Shown: positions 37,025-45,470 of the stretch, piece by piece
Position numbering within the stretch: position 1 is the first letter of the stretch
Layout of the letters: every line of letters begins with the position of its first letter
DNA from: Planctomycetaceae bacterium
Lineage (GTDB): Bacteria; Planctomycetota; Planctomycetia; Planctomycetales; Planctomycetaceae
DNA: 64,000 bases
Direction of reading: 5' to 3'
NCBI GenBank assembly: GCA_015485495.1
Contig: WFTL01000132.1
Location: 62,001-126,000 of the forward strand
Notes under the pieces: generated by a model
What the model was told of the DNA's origin: nothing
Database searches by the model: none
What the model saw: the letters and a program-made list of their open reading frames with translations, nothing else
Position numbers and translations under genes: made by a program

Positions 37025-37303
37025 CGGCCGCCCGTGCGTGTCAGCCGTTTTCCGCCGGCCGGCCATCCGGCGGCCCGACAGAGCTGCCGGACCGTGTTCG
37101 GTGCCATTTCATGAACGACCGGTCCGGTCCGCAGATCCGATCTTCTGCCCGGGGAACGACGATCTTCGGAGCAGAAGAAATCCGGTCCGTTCTGTCAGCG
37201 AACCGGGCTGAGCGCCTGTTTTCCGTGGCCGGGCCGGCATACAACGCGGATCCGAGCCGGTCCGCCGGCGGACCGGCTGTTCCGCGGAATCCGAGACGCC
37301 ATC

Positions 37304-38053
37304 ATGAATCGACAGATCACTTCCCGCGCATTCGGTTCACTCAACTGCCGCGTTCTGGACACACCCGATGGCCGTTCGCCGCGTCTGGTCATTGTGCTGT
37401 GCCACGGCTTCGGGGCTCCGGGATCGGATCTGGTGGGGCTGGCCGAACCGTTCCTGCAGTCTCCGGAGATCCCCACGGACGATGTCTGTTTCGTGTTCCC
37501 GGAAGGCCCGCTCGACCTGGCGCCGATGGGGATGCCGGGAGGGCGGGCCTGGTGGTCCATCAACATGGCTCAACTGGCCGCCGTTTACGAAACCCGCGAC
37601 TACTCCGTGCTGACAGAAGTGGAACCGGACGGACTGCGTGACGCATCGGCTCAGATGTCCCAGGCCGTGTCGCAGATTCTGTCGGCATATGATGTCCGTC
37701 CCGAGGAGCTGTTTCTGGGCGGGTTTTCTCAGGGAGCGATGCTCAGCACCGATGTGGTTCTGCGCACCGGTCTCTGCCCGGCCCGCCTCATTCTGCTGTC
37801 CGGCACTCTGCTGTGTCGGGAAGAATGGAGCCGCCTGGCGGATGTTCATCCGGGCTGCGATGTCATTCAGACGCACGGCACCAGGGACATGGTGCTGCCG
37901 GTGGAACCTTCAGAATGGCTCCGCGATCTCCTGGCAGAGCGGGGGTTTCGGGTGCAGTACCGGCAGTTTCCCGGACAGCACGAAGTGCCTTTGGAAGCTT
38001 TGCAGATGATTGCCGACGCGATCGTTCAGCAGACCTGGTCGGCGTCTGAATGA
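37304..38053 (+). CDS. alpha/beta hydrolase, carboxylesterase/phospholipase type
   Basis: A 249-residue cytoplasmic serine hydrolase of the acyl-protein-thioesterase/phospholipase-carboxylesterase family. It has an oxyanion segment (IVLCHGFGAPGSD), nucleophile Ser142 in GGFSQGAML, Asp195 in THGTRDMVLP, and His226 in FPGQHEVP, giving a full triad. It has no signal peptide. The last 28 bases overlap the 3' end of the convergent NUDIX gene. Confidence 0.85.
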   Translation: MNRQITSRAFGSLNCRVLDTPDGRSPRLVIVLCHGFGAPGSDLVGLAEPFLQSPEIPTDDVCFVFPEGPLDLAPMGMPGGRAWWSINMAQLAAVYETRDYSVLTEVEPDGLRDASAQMSQAVSQILSAYDVRPEELFLGGFSQGAMLSTDVVLRTGLCPARLILLSGTLLCREEWSRLADVHPGCDVIQTHGTRDMVLPVEPSEWLRDLLAERGFRVQYRQFPGQHEVPLEALQMIADAIVQQTWSASE

Positions 38054-38580
38054 AAAGGCGGCAACCCGCTGTCATGCACGTGTTCGCAGTACCAGCCGAA
38101 CAGCAGCCGGAACGCAGGTGAAAACTCCTGCGGCGATTCCTGCAGGCGAGCTTTCAGTTCCACCGGATCGCACCACCGAACGGTCTGGATTTCCCCGGGA
38201 TCCGGATTCACGGAACCGTCCCACACGCAGCGGTACAGTTTCGTGAACTCCAGGCTGGTGTCCGGACAGGCGTCGAATCTGTTCAGTGATTCCAGAGGCG
38301 CGCGGATTCCCAGTTCTTCGAACAGTTCCCGCCGGGCGGCCGCATCGTAGGTTTCTCCGGCACTCACGTGACCGGACGCGGACGATGTCCACACGCCGGG
38401 AAACTCGGCTTTGTCTTCGGATCTCAGATGAATGAGCAGCGGGCCGCCGGACCGGAAGACGAAAACATGAATGGCCCGGTGCGGCAGCTTCAGGCGATGC
38501 ACGTCCGTCCGGGACCGCTGTTCCACGACCTGATCGGCTTCATCGACAACATCGAAGAATTCTTCGTCTCGGCAGGACAC
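38026..38580 (-). CDS. NUDIX hydrolase (IPP-isomerase-like branch)
   Basis: A 184-residue NUDIX protein. The catalytic box reads GHVSAGETYDAAARRELFEELGI, matching GX5EX7REUXEEXGU, and coordinates Mg2+ for hydrolysis of nucleoside-diphosphate-linked substrates. The N-terminal EEFFDVVDEADQVVEQRSRTDVHR and HRAIHVFVF resemble the IPP-isomerase-like/YfcD branch. The GTG start at 38580 has GGGAA just upstream. The reading frame ends inside the 3' end of the opposite-strand esterase. Confidence 0.88.
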   Translation of the reverse strand: MSCRDEEFFDVVDEADQVVEQRSRTDVHRLKLPHRAIHVFVFRSGGPLLIHLRSEDKAEFPGVWTSSASGHVSAGETYDAAARRELFEELGIRAPLESLNRFDACPDTSLEFTKLYRCVWDGSVNPDPGEIQTVRWCDPVELKARLQESPQEFSPAFRLLFGWYCEHVHDSGLPPFHSDADQVC

Positions 38581-38767
38581 GGTTCCCGTCCGTCGGCTTC
38601 GGTCCGGCCGTCCGCCAAAAAAGACTCGACCGTCCGCAGCCGCTGTATTCGTTCGATTCGTTGCATCCGGAACATCAATCCCGCATCAGAAACACAGTAC
38701 CGGGTTCTGAGCGGGCTGCTGCGGAGTACTGTTGCCTGAACGGACGATTCCCGCCACGGTGCCCATC

Positions 38768-39427
38768 ATGTTTTCTCTGAAAAGTCTGACCAAATCGGTC
38801 TGCGGCGCCGTTGCCGTCGCCGCAGTGATGCCGGCTGTCCTCATCTGCCGAACCCAGATGGCTCTGACCTCGCCGGAAAGAGCTTTTCCCGGGTGGTCCC
38901 AGTTGTTTTCTCTGATTCCCGGCCTTTCGGGCGAGTTTCTCCGGCGAGCGTTTTATCAGCGGGTGTCTGCCGGCTGCGGACAGGATGCCTGCATCGGATT
39001 CGGAACGGTCGCATCGCATCCGGGCATCGCCATCGGCCGATCGGCCTACATCGGGCCATTCTGCTGCCTCGGCCAGGTCACCATTGAGGACGATGTTCTG
39101 ATCGCATCGCATGTGTCGATCATGAACGGCTGTCGACAGCACGGGACAGAACGCCTGGACGTGCCGATTCGCTGTCAGCCGGGAGAATTCCTTCCGGTCA
39201 CCATCGGCGAAGGAGCATGGATCGGTGAGCAGGCTGTTGTGGCGGCCAGCGTGGGACGGGGCAGTGTTGTGGGAGCCGGCGCTCTTGTGCTGAATCCTGT
39301 CCCTGATTACGCGATTGTCGCAGGAGTGCCGGCGCGGGTGATCGGCGATCGCCGGGACCGGAGCCGTTCGTCGAAACGCGGCTCCGACGAAGTACCGGAT
39401 GCCGTGCCGGCTGGTGAAACCGTCTGA
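38768..39427 (+). CDS. left-handed beta-helix (hexapeptide) acyltransferase
   Basis: A 219-residue protein. A hydrophobic N-terminus (about 8-30) suggests membrane association. From about residue 90 on the sequence has hexapeptide repeats (IGFGTVAS, IAIGRSAYIGPFCCLG, VTIEDDVLIASHVSI, ITIGEGAWIGEQAVV, VGRGSVVGAGALVL) ending in the typical AGVPARVIG. Such enzymes transfer acetyl or other acyl groups to sugars or small molecules, with His as base; a candidate is in NGCRQHG. ATG 38768 is favoured over the TTG used by the ORF track. No sugar-synthesis genes adjoin it. Confidence 0.82.
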   Translation: MFSLKSLTKSVCGAVAVAAVMPAVLICRTQMALTSPERAFPGWSQLFSLIPGLSGEFLRRAFYQRVSAGCGQDACIGFGTVASHPGIAIGRSAYIGPFCCLGQVTIEDDVLIASHVSIMNGCRQHGTERLDVPIRCQPGEFLPVTIGEGAWIGEQAVVAASVGRGSVVGAGALVLNPVPDYAIVAGVPARVIGDRRDRSRSSKRGSDEVPDAVPAGETV

Positions 39428-39437
39428 TCGGGCCGCA

Positions 39438-40826
39438 TCAGGGCAGAGTGTCCGGCCGCACGATGAAGATCTGTTCGTACCGGTTCTGAGACTGTTCGTC
39501 GACGACGCGGCGGTTGAAGGCAACGGCAGACCCATCCCGACTCCAGACGGGTGCATACGGAGGTTCCGCAGAGGGTGTCGTCACACGCTGCCAGGCGCCC
39601 GTTTCGACACAGGCCACAATAAGGGCATTGTTCTGCACGAAACACACATGACGTCCCTGAGGATGCCAGCGGCATTCCGACTGAACGTCTGAATCGAAGT
39701 CCGTGAGCATCCGCTGCCTGCCGGTGTCCGGGGAGATCAGGACCACCTGCACGATTCCCTCATCGTCACGTCGCAGGGAGCTGAGCAGCGAACCGTCCGG
39801 CGCCGACCGCACATTGCCCTGGAATCCGGGATATCGATCTGATGTCGTGTGCGTCAGGCGGCGCTGCCGTGTTCCGGCCGGCGGCGCCGGCATCGTGTCG
39901 ACGGTTCCTTCCAGAGGCCCCCAGGGACCGGGAACAGTGATATCGGAAGGAATATCGACCACGAAGACTTCGGGAACATCTTCACCGCTGCGACTGCGGA
40001 CCGTTCCCAGAAAGGCGCGGGCCCGCTTCTGGCGCCGGCCGCTGCGGACATAGCCGTCGGTGCCGATCCAGCTGTCCCAGGCAGCGCGGCTGATTTCGTC
40101 GGATCCCGGCCGCGGATCGGGCGTCACGCGTACAACCACCGCCGACGTTCCGGATCCATCGAAGTTCGATCCATCCTGCCGGCCGCGAATCCGGACGGGG
40201 CGGTCCAGCTGTGTGACACCGATGGTACGCAGATTGAATCGTTCGCCCCTGGTCACCATGAGAGCATCGTTGTAGGTGAATCCCAGCCACTTCCCGTCTC
40301 CACTGAACTCGTGCCGGTGCGTTCCTCCCCGCAGAGCACCGGGAGTGAAGGGCGGCCGGACGTCGCGGGCATCGGCACTGCGGGCAGACTGCGGATCGGT
40401 TTCGTCCAGCAGCATCCCGAACCGCCGCCACTGCGCGTAGGGACGGTCGGCGGAATGACTGAGCAGACCATGAATGAAGGCGATCTGCGGTTTCGACGGA
40501 TGATAGCTGACCGCCCCGGTCCCCGGCCCGCTGGCATCGGCTCCGGGCGCTTCATAGAGGACGACGATTTCGCCGGTGCGGACATGAACCTTTTCGATGC
40601 GCCGTCCGGCCTGAATGCCGCCTGCATCCGTTCGCGTGTCGTAGACCAGCCACTGATCGTCGAAAGAAAAATTGTCGTTGTTGTCCAGACTGTGATTGTA
40701 CGATCCGGACGTCAGTTGCGCGGTTTCTGCTGCCAACGACACAGAACAGATCCCTGCCAGCAGACACCATCCGAAAAACACCATCGATGTTCCCGCATGA
40801 CAGCATGCACGCGTCCGTCCGTTCAT
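39438..40826 (-). CDS. secreted DUF3748/YidR-like beta-propeller protein
   Basis: A 462-residue exported protein. After a signal peptide (MVFFGWCLLAGICSVSLAAE), the N-terminal block QLTSGSYNHSLDNND, then DDQWLVYDTR, closely resembles the E. coli YidR/DUF3748 family. WD/TolB-like blades follow (HEFSGDGKWLGFTYNDALM, GFQGNVRSAPDGSLLSSLRRDD, RWHPQGRHVCFVQNNALIV, PVWSRDGSAVAFNRR), indicating a beta-propeller. No enzymatic residues are obvious; the function of the family is unknown. ATG 40826 is used; ATG 40784, with GGGAAC upstream, is a good alternative. It is divergent from the MoxR operon. Confidence 0.78.
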   Translation of the reverse strand: MNGRTRACCHAGTSMVFFGWCLLAGICSVSLAAETAQLTSGSYNHSLDNNDNFSFDDQWLVYDTRTDAGGIQAGRRIEKVHVRTGEIVVLYEAPGADASGPGTGAVSYHPSKPQIAFIHGLLSHSADRPYAQWRRFGMLLDETDPQSARSADARDVRPPFTPGALRGGTHRHEFSGDGKWLGFTYNDALMVTRGERFNLRTIGVTQLDRPVRIRGRQDGSNFDGSGTSAVVVRVTPDPRPGSDEISRAAWDSWIGTDGYVRSGRRQKRARAFLGTVRSRSGEDVPEVFVVDIPSDITVPGPWGPLEGTVDTMPAPPAGTRQRRLTHTTSDRYPGFQGNVRSAPDGSLLSSLRRDDEGIVQVVLISPDTGRQRMLTDFDSDVQSECRWHPQGRHVCFVQNNALIVACVETGAWQRVTTPSAEPPYAPVWSRDGSAVAFNRRVVDEQSQNRYEQIFIVRPDTLP

Positions 40827-41289
40827 CGCGACGCAATCCTGAAAAGTCGTGCAGCGGCCGGCTGTCCGGTGCCGGCCGCTGAAAACGCATTCGAAAGATC
40901 CAGAGGCGAATCGCTTTCGGCGGTTATTCCGCATGCCGCTGCTGTTTCGACACGGCCGCCTGTCTGATGCACGTCCGGCCCTGCATTCGATTCGGCCGCT
41001 TTCCCGGCAGTTTACCGGCTGCCGGAACCGTGCACCACCGGCAGCGGACGCCATTCTGCGGCGGAAACGGCCACGAATCCGTTTCCCCGGGGGCGGAGTT
41101 TTCTGGGTGGGCGATGCAGCTTTTTTTTCGCGGAGTCCTGTTTCGGCAGCCGTCGGGTTCTGGTCTTCACGTTGTTCTGGTCTTCACCTGGCGGTCTGTT
41201 ATGATTCCTGCCGCCGGCTTCGGCAGTGGTCCTGTCGGCAGCGGCCGGGAATTCCGTTCGGACTGGAGCTGGACAGACTGAGTGCACTT
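40827..41289. other. divergent intergenic region before the MoxR operon
   Basis: A 463-base gap between the DUF3748-like gene (minus) and moxR (plus). It contains a run of eight T near 41121, a direct repeat of CTGGTCTTCAC at 41160-41187, and a promoter candidate at 41197. No gene is recognised. Confidence 0.5.
41197..41205 (+). promoter_or_regulatory. candidate extended -10 promoter of the MoxR operon
   Basis: TGTTATGAT fits the extended -10 form TGnTATAAT, which can work without a strong -35 box. It lies about 85 bases before the MoxR start codon. The direct repeat CTGGTCTTCAC just upstream could bind a regulator. Confidence 0.4.
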
Positions 41290-42342
41290 ATGCCTGAACC
41301 GTCGACCAAGATTCCGGAGGAATCGATTGATCTGCTGCATGAGGCCAGGAAGGACCTGAAGGAACAGATCAGCCAGGTGATCGTGGGGCAGGAAGACGTC
41401 ATCGATCAGCTCGTGATCGCTCTGTTCAGCCGCGGCCACTGTCTGCTGGAAGGTGCTCCCGGGCTGGCCAAGACGCTGATGATCAGCACGCTGTCCCGTT
41501 GTCTGTCCATGTCTTTTTCCCGCATTCAGTTCACGCCCGATCTGATGCCGGCCGACATCACGGGAACCGATGTGCTTCAGGAAAACCGCGACACGGGACA
41601 GCGGGAGTTTCGTTTTATCGAAGGGCCTCTGTTTCACAACGTCGTTCTGGCCGACGAAATCAACCGCACCCCCCCGAAGACTCAGGCGGCCCTTCTGGAA
41701 GCCATGCAGGAACGGCAGGTCACGGTGGGACAGACCATCCATCCGCTCAGCGACCCCTTCTTCGTTCTGGCCACACAGAATCCCATTGAACAGGAAGGCA
41801 CGTACGCTCTTCCGGAAGCTCAGCAGGACCGTTTCATGTTCAAGGTGTTTGTGGGATACCCGACGTTCGAACAGGAACGTCAGATCGCCCGGCAGACCAC
41901 ATCGGGGCGGACGGTGGATCTGCGGCCCGTACTGACCACGGACCAGGTGCTGCACATCCAGGATGTGGTGCGGCAGGTGCCGGTGTCGGATCACGTGATC
42001 AACTATGCTCTGGCTCTGGTGCGGCAGACGCGTGTCGGCGAACCGGGTGCTCCGGACTGGATCGAAGAATGGCTGAGCTGGGGAGCCGGTCCCCGGGCCG
42101 TCCAGAACCTGCTGCTGGGAGCCAAGGCACGGGCTTTGCTGCAGGGACGTTCGCACGTGTCCACCGAAGACATTCAGGCCCTGGCGGCTCCTGTGCTTCG
42201 GCATCGCATCACTCCCAACTTCACGGCCGAAAGCGAAGGCATCACGTCGGACCGTGTCATCGAGCGGCTCATTCAGGAAACCCCGTCGAAGGAAAGCGAA
42301 CTCACGAGTGACCCGCGACTTGGAAAGATATTTGCGGCCTGA
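41290..42342 (+). CDS. MoxR-family AAA+ ATPase
   Basis: A 350-residue AAA+ chaperone-like ATPase. Walker A is EGAPGLAKT (54-62), Walker [16 protein letters not shown], sensor 1 [21 protein letters not shown], followed by the C-terminal lid. MoxR proteins help assemble or activate VWA-domain partners. This gene overlaps the DUF58 gene by 35 bases and begins a four-gene cluster whose other members have VWA-like domains. The ORF track runs back to 40849; homologues begin near [12 protein letters not shown], so ATG 41290 is chosen. Confidence 0.93.
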   Translation: MPEPSTKIPEESIDLLHEARKDLKEQISQVIVGQEDVIDQLVIALFSRGHCLLEGAPGLAKTLMISTLSRCLSMSFSRIQFTPDLMPADITGTDVLQENRDTGQREFRFIEGPLFHNVVLADEINRTPPKTQAALLEAMQERQVTVGQTIHPLSDPFFVLATQNPIEQEGTYALPEAQQDRFMFKVFVGYPTFEQERQIARQTTSGRTVDLRPVLTTDQVLHIQDVVRQVPVSDHVINYALALVRQTRVGEPGAPDWIEEWLSWGAGPRAVQNLLLGAKARALLQGRSHVSTEDIQALAAPVLRHRITPNFTAESEGITSDRVIERLIQETPSKESELTSDPRLGKIFAA

Positions 42343-43210
42343 GGAGATCGCGAAAATCTCGCGACTCGAACTGCGGGCCCGCCATGTCGTGGAAGGGTTC
42401 GTCGCCGGACTGCACCGCAGTCCGTACTTCGGTCAGTCGACGGAATTCGTGCAGCACCGCGAATACGTGGCCGGCGACGACACCCGCCGTATCGACTGGA
42501 AGCTGTGGTCACGGTCCGACCGCTATTACATCAAGCAGTACGAAGAAGACACGAACGTGCGCGTGGTGCTGCTGGTGGACGGTTCGGAATCGATGGATTT
42601 CGGAACAGGCCCGCTGACGAAATTCGATTACGCCCGGACGGTCGCTGCGGCGCTCAGTCTGCTGGCTTTGAGGCAGAATGATTCCGTGGGAGCCGGTCTG
42701 TTCGATACCGGAATCCGCACTCTCGTACCGGGCAGCAGCCGCCGCAATCATCTGCAGACGATCATCGCGAATCTGTCGGCCGACCGAACATCCGGACGCA
42801 CCGACATCACGGCCGTTCTGCGGCGGGCGGCCGAAATGATGCATCACCGCAGCATCGTCGTGCTGATTTCCGATTTTTTGTGCGACCGCCAGGCGCTGTT
42901 TCGAGGACTGCAGCTTCTGCGGCAGCGCAAACACGAAGTGCTCCTGGTGCACATCCTGGACGACCAGGAACTCGACTTCGACTACAGCGGCACACTGCGC
43001 TTCGAAGGACTGGAACAGACCGGGCGGCTGACCTGCGATCCGGCGGCCCTGCGGTCAGGATACCTGGACGCTCTGCATCGCTACCTGGAAACGATCCGCC
43101 GGCGGTGTGCGGCCGCCGTGATCGACTACGAGCTGGTCCGCACGAGCGACCACCTGGATGCCGCTTTGTCCCGGTTTCTGCGGTTTCGTCTGGGCATGAG
43201 GGGCAGGTAG
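42308..43210 (+). CDS. DUF58 (VWA-like) protein
   Basis: A 300-residue protein of the DUF58 family, typical partner of MoxR ATPases. The signature [21 protein letters not shown], then [20 protein letters not shown] is followed by a VWA-like domain with a metal-adhesion motif [13 protein letters not shown] (DxSxS). It has no transmembrane segment. The start is taken at GTG 42308, inside the moxR 3' end; the ORF track adds 18 residues. The gap to the next gene is 4 bases, so translation is probably coupled. Confidence 0.9.
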   Translation: MTRDLERYLRPEEIAKISRLELRARHVVEGFVAGLHRSPYFGQSTEFVQHREYVAGDDTRRIDWKLWSRSDRYYIKQYEEDTNVRVVLLVDGSESMDFGTGPLTKFDYARTVAAALSLLALRQNDSVGAGLFDTGIRTLVPGSSRRNHLQTIIANLSADRTSGRTDITAVLRRAAEMMHHRSIVVLISDFLCDRQALFRGLQLLRQRKHEVLLVHILDDQELDFDYSGTLRFEGLEQTGRLTCDPAALRSGYLDALHRYLETIRRRCAAAVIDYELVRTSDHLDAALSRFLRFRLGMRGR

Positions 43211-43214
43211 CCGA

Positions 43215-45470
43215 ATGTCCTGGCTGGCACAGTACTTTCTGCACCCGGCCTTCGTCCTTCCCGGACTGGCTCTGGCTGCCGTTCCGATTCTGATTCATCT
43301 TCTGAGTCGGCTGCGGTACCGCCGCATCCGGTTCGCGGCGATGGAATTTCTGCTGCAGAGCGATGAACAGAATCGACGGCGGCTGATTCTGGAACAGCTT
43401 CTGCTCCTGCTGCTGCGGGTGCTGGCGGTCGTGCTCATCGTGCTTCTCATTTCCCGTCTGGTGATCGATCCGTCGGGGCTGCTGCTGCTGCGGGGGGCCA
43501 CGGCCCATCATGTCCTCATACTGGACGACACGCTGTCGATGCGGGATCAGAGCGGGTCGGTGCCGGCCTTCGAGCGGGCCGTGGCTGTCCTGGAACGTCT
43601 GCTGTCGACCGGCACCTGGCACCCGCGTTCCGTTCGCATCACGATTCTCACCACGACGTCTCCCGACCGGCCTCTGGTCACCGATCGGGAACTCGACGGC
43701 GCCCTCCTGCAGGAACTGATTCCGCGTCTGAAAAACCTGAGATGTTCCTGGAAGGCCGCCTCCCCCGTCCCGGCTCTGAATGCCGCCGCCGGCATCCTGT
43801 CGGCGGACAGCGGAATCACGCCGGCCGTCCATGTGATCACCGATCTGCGCCATTCGGACTGGATCGACCGTCCGGATGTCATCCAGGCCCTGGCCGACCT
43901 GGAAGCTGTGAATGCGGGCGTTCATCTGATTCGCGTGGCAGCCGAACCCGGCGACAACGCCGCCGTGATGCGTCTGCACTCGGACACCTCGTCGGCAGCC
44001 GCGGGAGTGCCCTGGAGACTGTCTGCGACCGTCCGCAACCTTTCAGAAAAACGAATGACCGACCTGGCAGCGCGGATCACCATCGACGGCCAGGAACAGC
44101 CGGGCCGCGTTCGGATCGGCGATCTGGAAGCCGGCGGCAGTCAGGTGGTGTATCACGACCTGACATTCCGTTCCCCCGGTCGGCATCTGGTGTCGCTGCA
44201 CCTGGATGACGACTGCCTCGCCGCGGACAACGTGCGGTCACTGACGGTTCACGCCGCCGCGGAACGGCGCGTGCTCGTGGTCGACGATCGGGGTCTCCAG
44301 GAGGACGCGGGATTCGTGACGGCTGCTCTGAGTGCGGAACCGCGGCTCACGGGAATCGTTTCGGACGTGCGCACGTCGGAGGCCCTGACATCGGAACCGC
44401 TGGAACGCTTCGACTGCATCTATCTGCTCAACATCCGCGAGCTGCCGGCCGACGCCGTGCAGCAGCTGATTCGCTACGTCCGTTCCGGCGGCGGTGTGGC
44501 CTGGTTTCCCGATGAACAGGCGGCCACGGACTGGTACAACACGGCCCTGCAGCAGACCGACCGGGAACTGTTTCCCGTGACTCTGGGAGTCATTCAGGAA
44601 ATCTCCGTCCCGGACGATCCGTCCGCCGAACCGCCGTTTGCCCATCCGGTCTTTGAAGATCATCCGGTGTTCGAAGTGTACACCGCTCCGGACAGCCCGT
44701 TCGCCGATCTGACGCGCTTTGAAAAATGGTTCCGGCCGGCCGACGAACACGAACCGCGGCCGGGCGTACGGGTTCTGGGCCGCCTGACAACAGGCGATCC
44801 GCTGGTTCTGGAACATCGACTCGGCCGCGGGCGGATTCTCACATTTCTCACTTCTGCCGGTCGGCGGTGGAGCAACTGGCCGGTGCCGCCGGCGGCACCG
44901 GCGTATGTTGTGATGCATCTGCGGCTGCATGCGTACCTGCAGCGTCCTGATGACAGTGTCGGCCGTCTGGAAATCGGCGAGCCGCTGTCGATGCAGTGGT
45001 CGCTGCGCGATTACACGAACCTGGTCGAGCTGCTGCTGCCGGCCGACCAGGACGCTGCGACGGCGGAAGATTCGGACGAGGGACTCGTTCGGCTGGAAGC
45101 CCGGCCGGTGCCGCCAGACGGCGACCGTGCGGCCGATGATGTGCTGGGATTCACGACGGAACGGATCGATCGTCCGGGACTGCTGCGCGTCCGCCGCTTC
45201 ACCGAAAACGGCAATGCCGAAGAAACGTGGCTGGCCGTGAACGTGCCGGTTACGGAGAGCGATCTGGCGCCTGCCGATCCGGCCGTTCTGCTGCGATCTC
45301 CGGAACTGAAGGATGTGCGTGTCGTGGAAGGCGACACCGTGAGTGCACTTCGCACCGCAGATTTCGGCCGGGAACTGCGCTGGGTGCTGCTGGGCAGTCT
45401 GGTCGCCGTTCTCATCTGCGAACAGCTTTTGTCGCTGCGGCTCAGCTTTCACCCGGAGGGCCGGGGATGA
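43215..45470 (+). CDS. BatA-domain membrane protein with VWA-like region
   Basis: A 751-residue membrane protein. The N-terminus has the Bat-family two-helix block (HPAFVLPGLALAAVPILIHLLSR, then RRIRFAAMEFL, then a second helix LLLLLLRVLAVVLIVLLI). A VWA-like domain follows with LILDDTLSMRD (DxSxS-like, DDTLSM). The middle region has CARDB/Ig-like strands, then a gatase-like segment (RVLVVDDRG, DCIYLLNIRELP, GGGVAWFPDE), and a final transmembrane helix (WVLLGSLVAVLICEQLLSL). The stop codon overlaps the next ATG (ATGA). It probably works with the MoxR and DUF58 proteins at the inner membrane. Confidence 0.85.
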   Translation: MSWLAQYFLHPAFVLPGLALAAVPILIHLLSRLRYRRIRFAAMEFLLQSDEQNRRRLILEQLLLLLLRVLAVVLIVLLISRLVIDPSGLLLLRGATAHHVLILDDTLSMRDQSGSVPAFERAVAVLERLLSTGTWHPRSVRITILTTTSPDRPLVTDRELDGALLQELIPRLKNLRCSWKAASPVPALNAAAGILSADSGITPAVHVITDLRHSDWIDRPDVIQALADLEAVNAGVHLIRVAAEPGDNAAVMRLHSDTSSAAAGVPWRLSATVRNLSEKRMTDLAARITIDGQEQPGRVRIGDLEAGGSQVVYHDLTFRSPGRHLVSLHLDDDCLAADNVRSLTVHAAAERRVLVVDDRGLQEDAGFVTAALSAEPRLTGIVSDVRTSEALTSEPLERFDCIYLLNIRELPADAVQQLIRYVRSGGGVAWFPDEQAATDWYNTALQQTDRELFPVTLGVIQEISVPDDPSAEPPFAHPVFEDHPVFEVYTAPDSPFADLTRFEKWFRPADEHEPRPGVRVLGRLTTGDPLVLEHRLGRGRILTFLTSAGRRWSNWPVPPAAPAYVVMHLRLHAYLQRPDDSVGRLEIGEPLSMQWSLRDYTNLVELLLPADQDAATAEDSDEGLVRLEARPVPPDGDRAADDVLGFTTERIDRPGLLRVRRFTENGNAEETWLAVNVPVTESDLAPADPAVLLRSPELKDVRVVEGDTVSALRTADFGRELRWVLLGSLVAVLICEQLLSLRLSFHPEGRG

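Noticed and set aside
34883-37066. 727-residue minus-strand frame opposite the penicillin acylase gene
   Set aside because: The acylase on the plus strand has full family motifs; the antisense frame has none.
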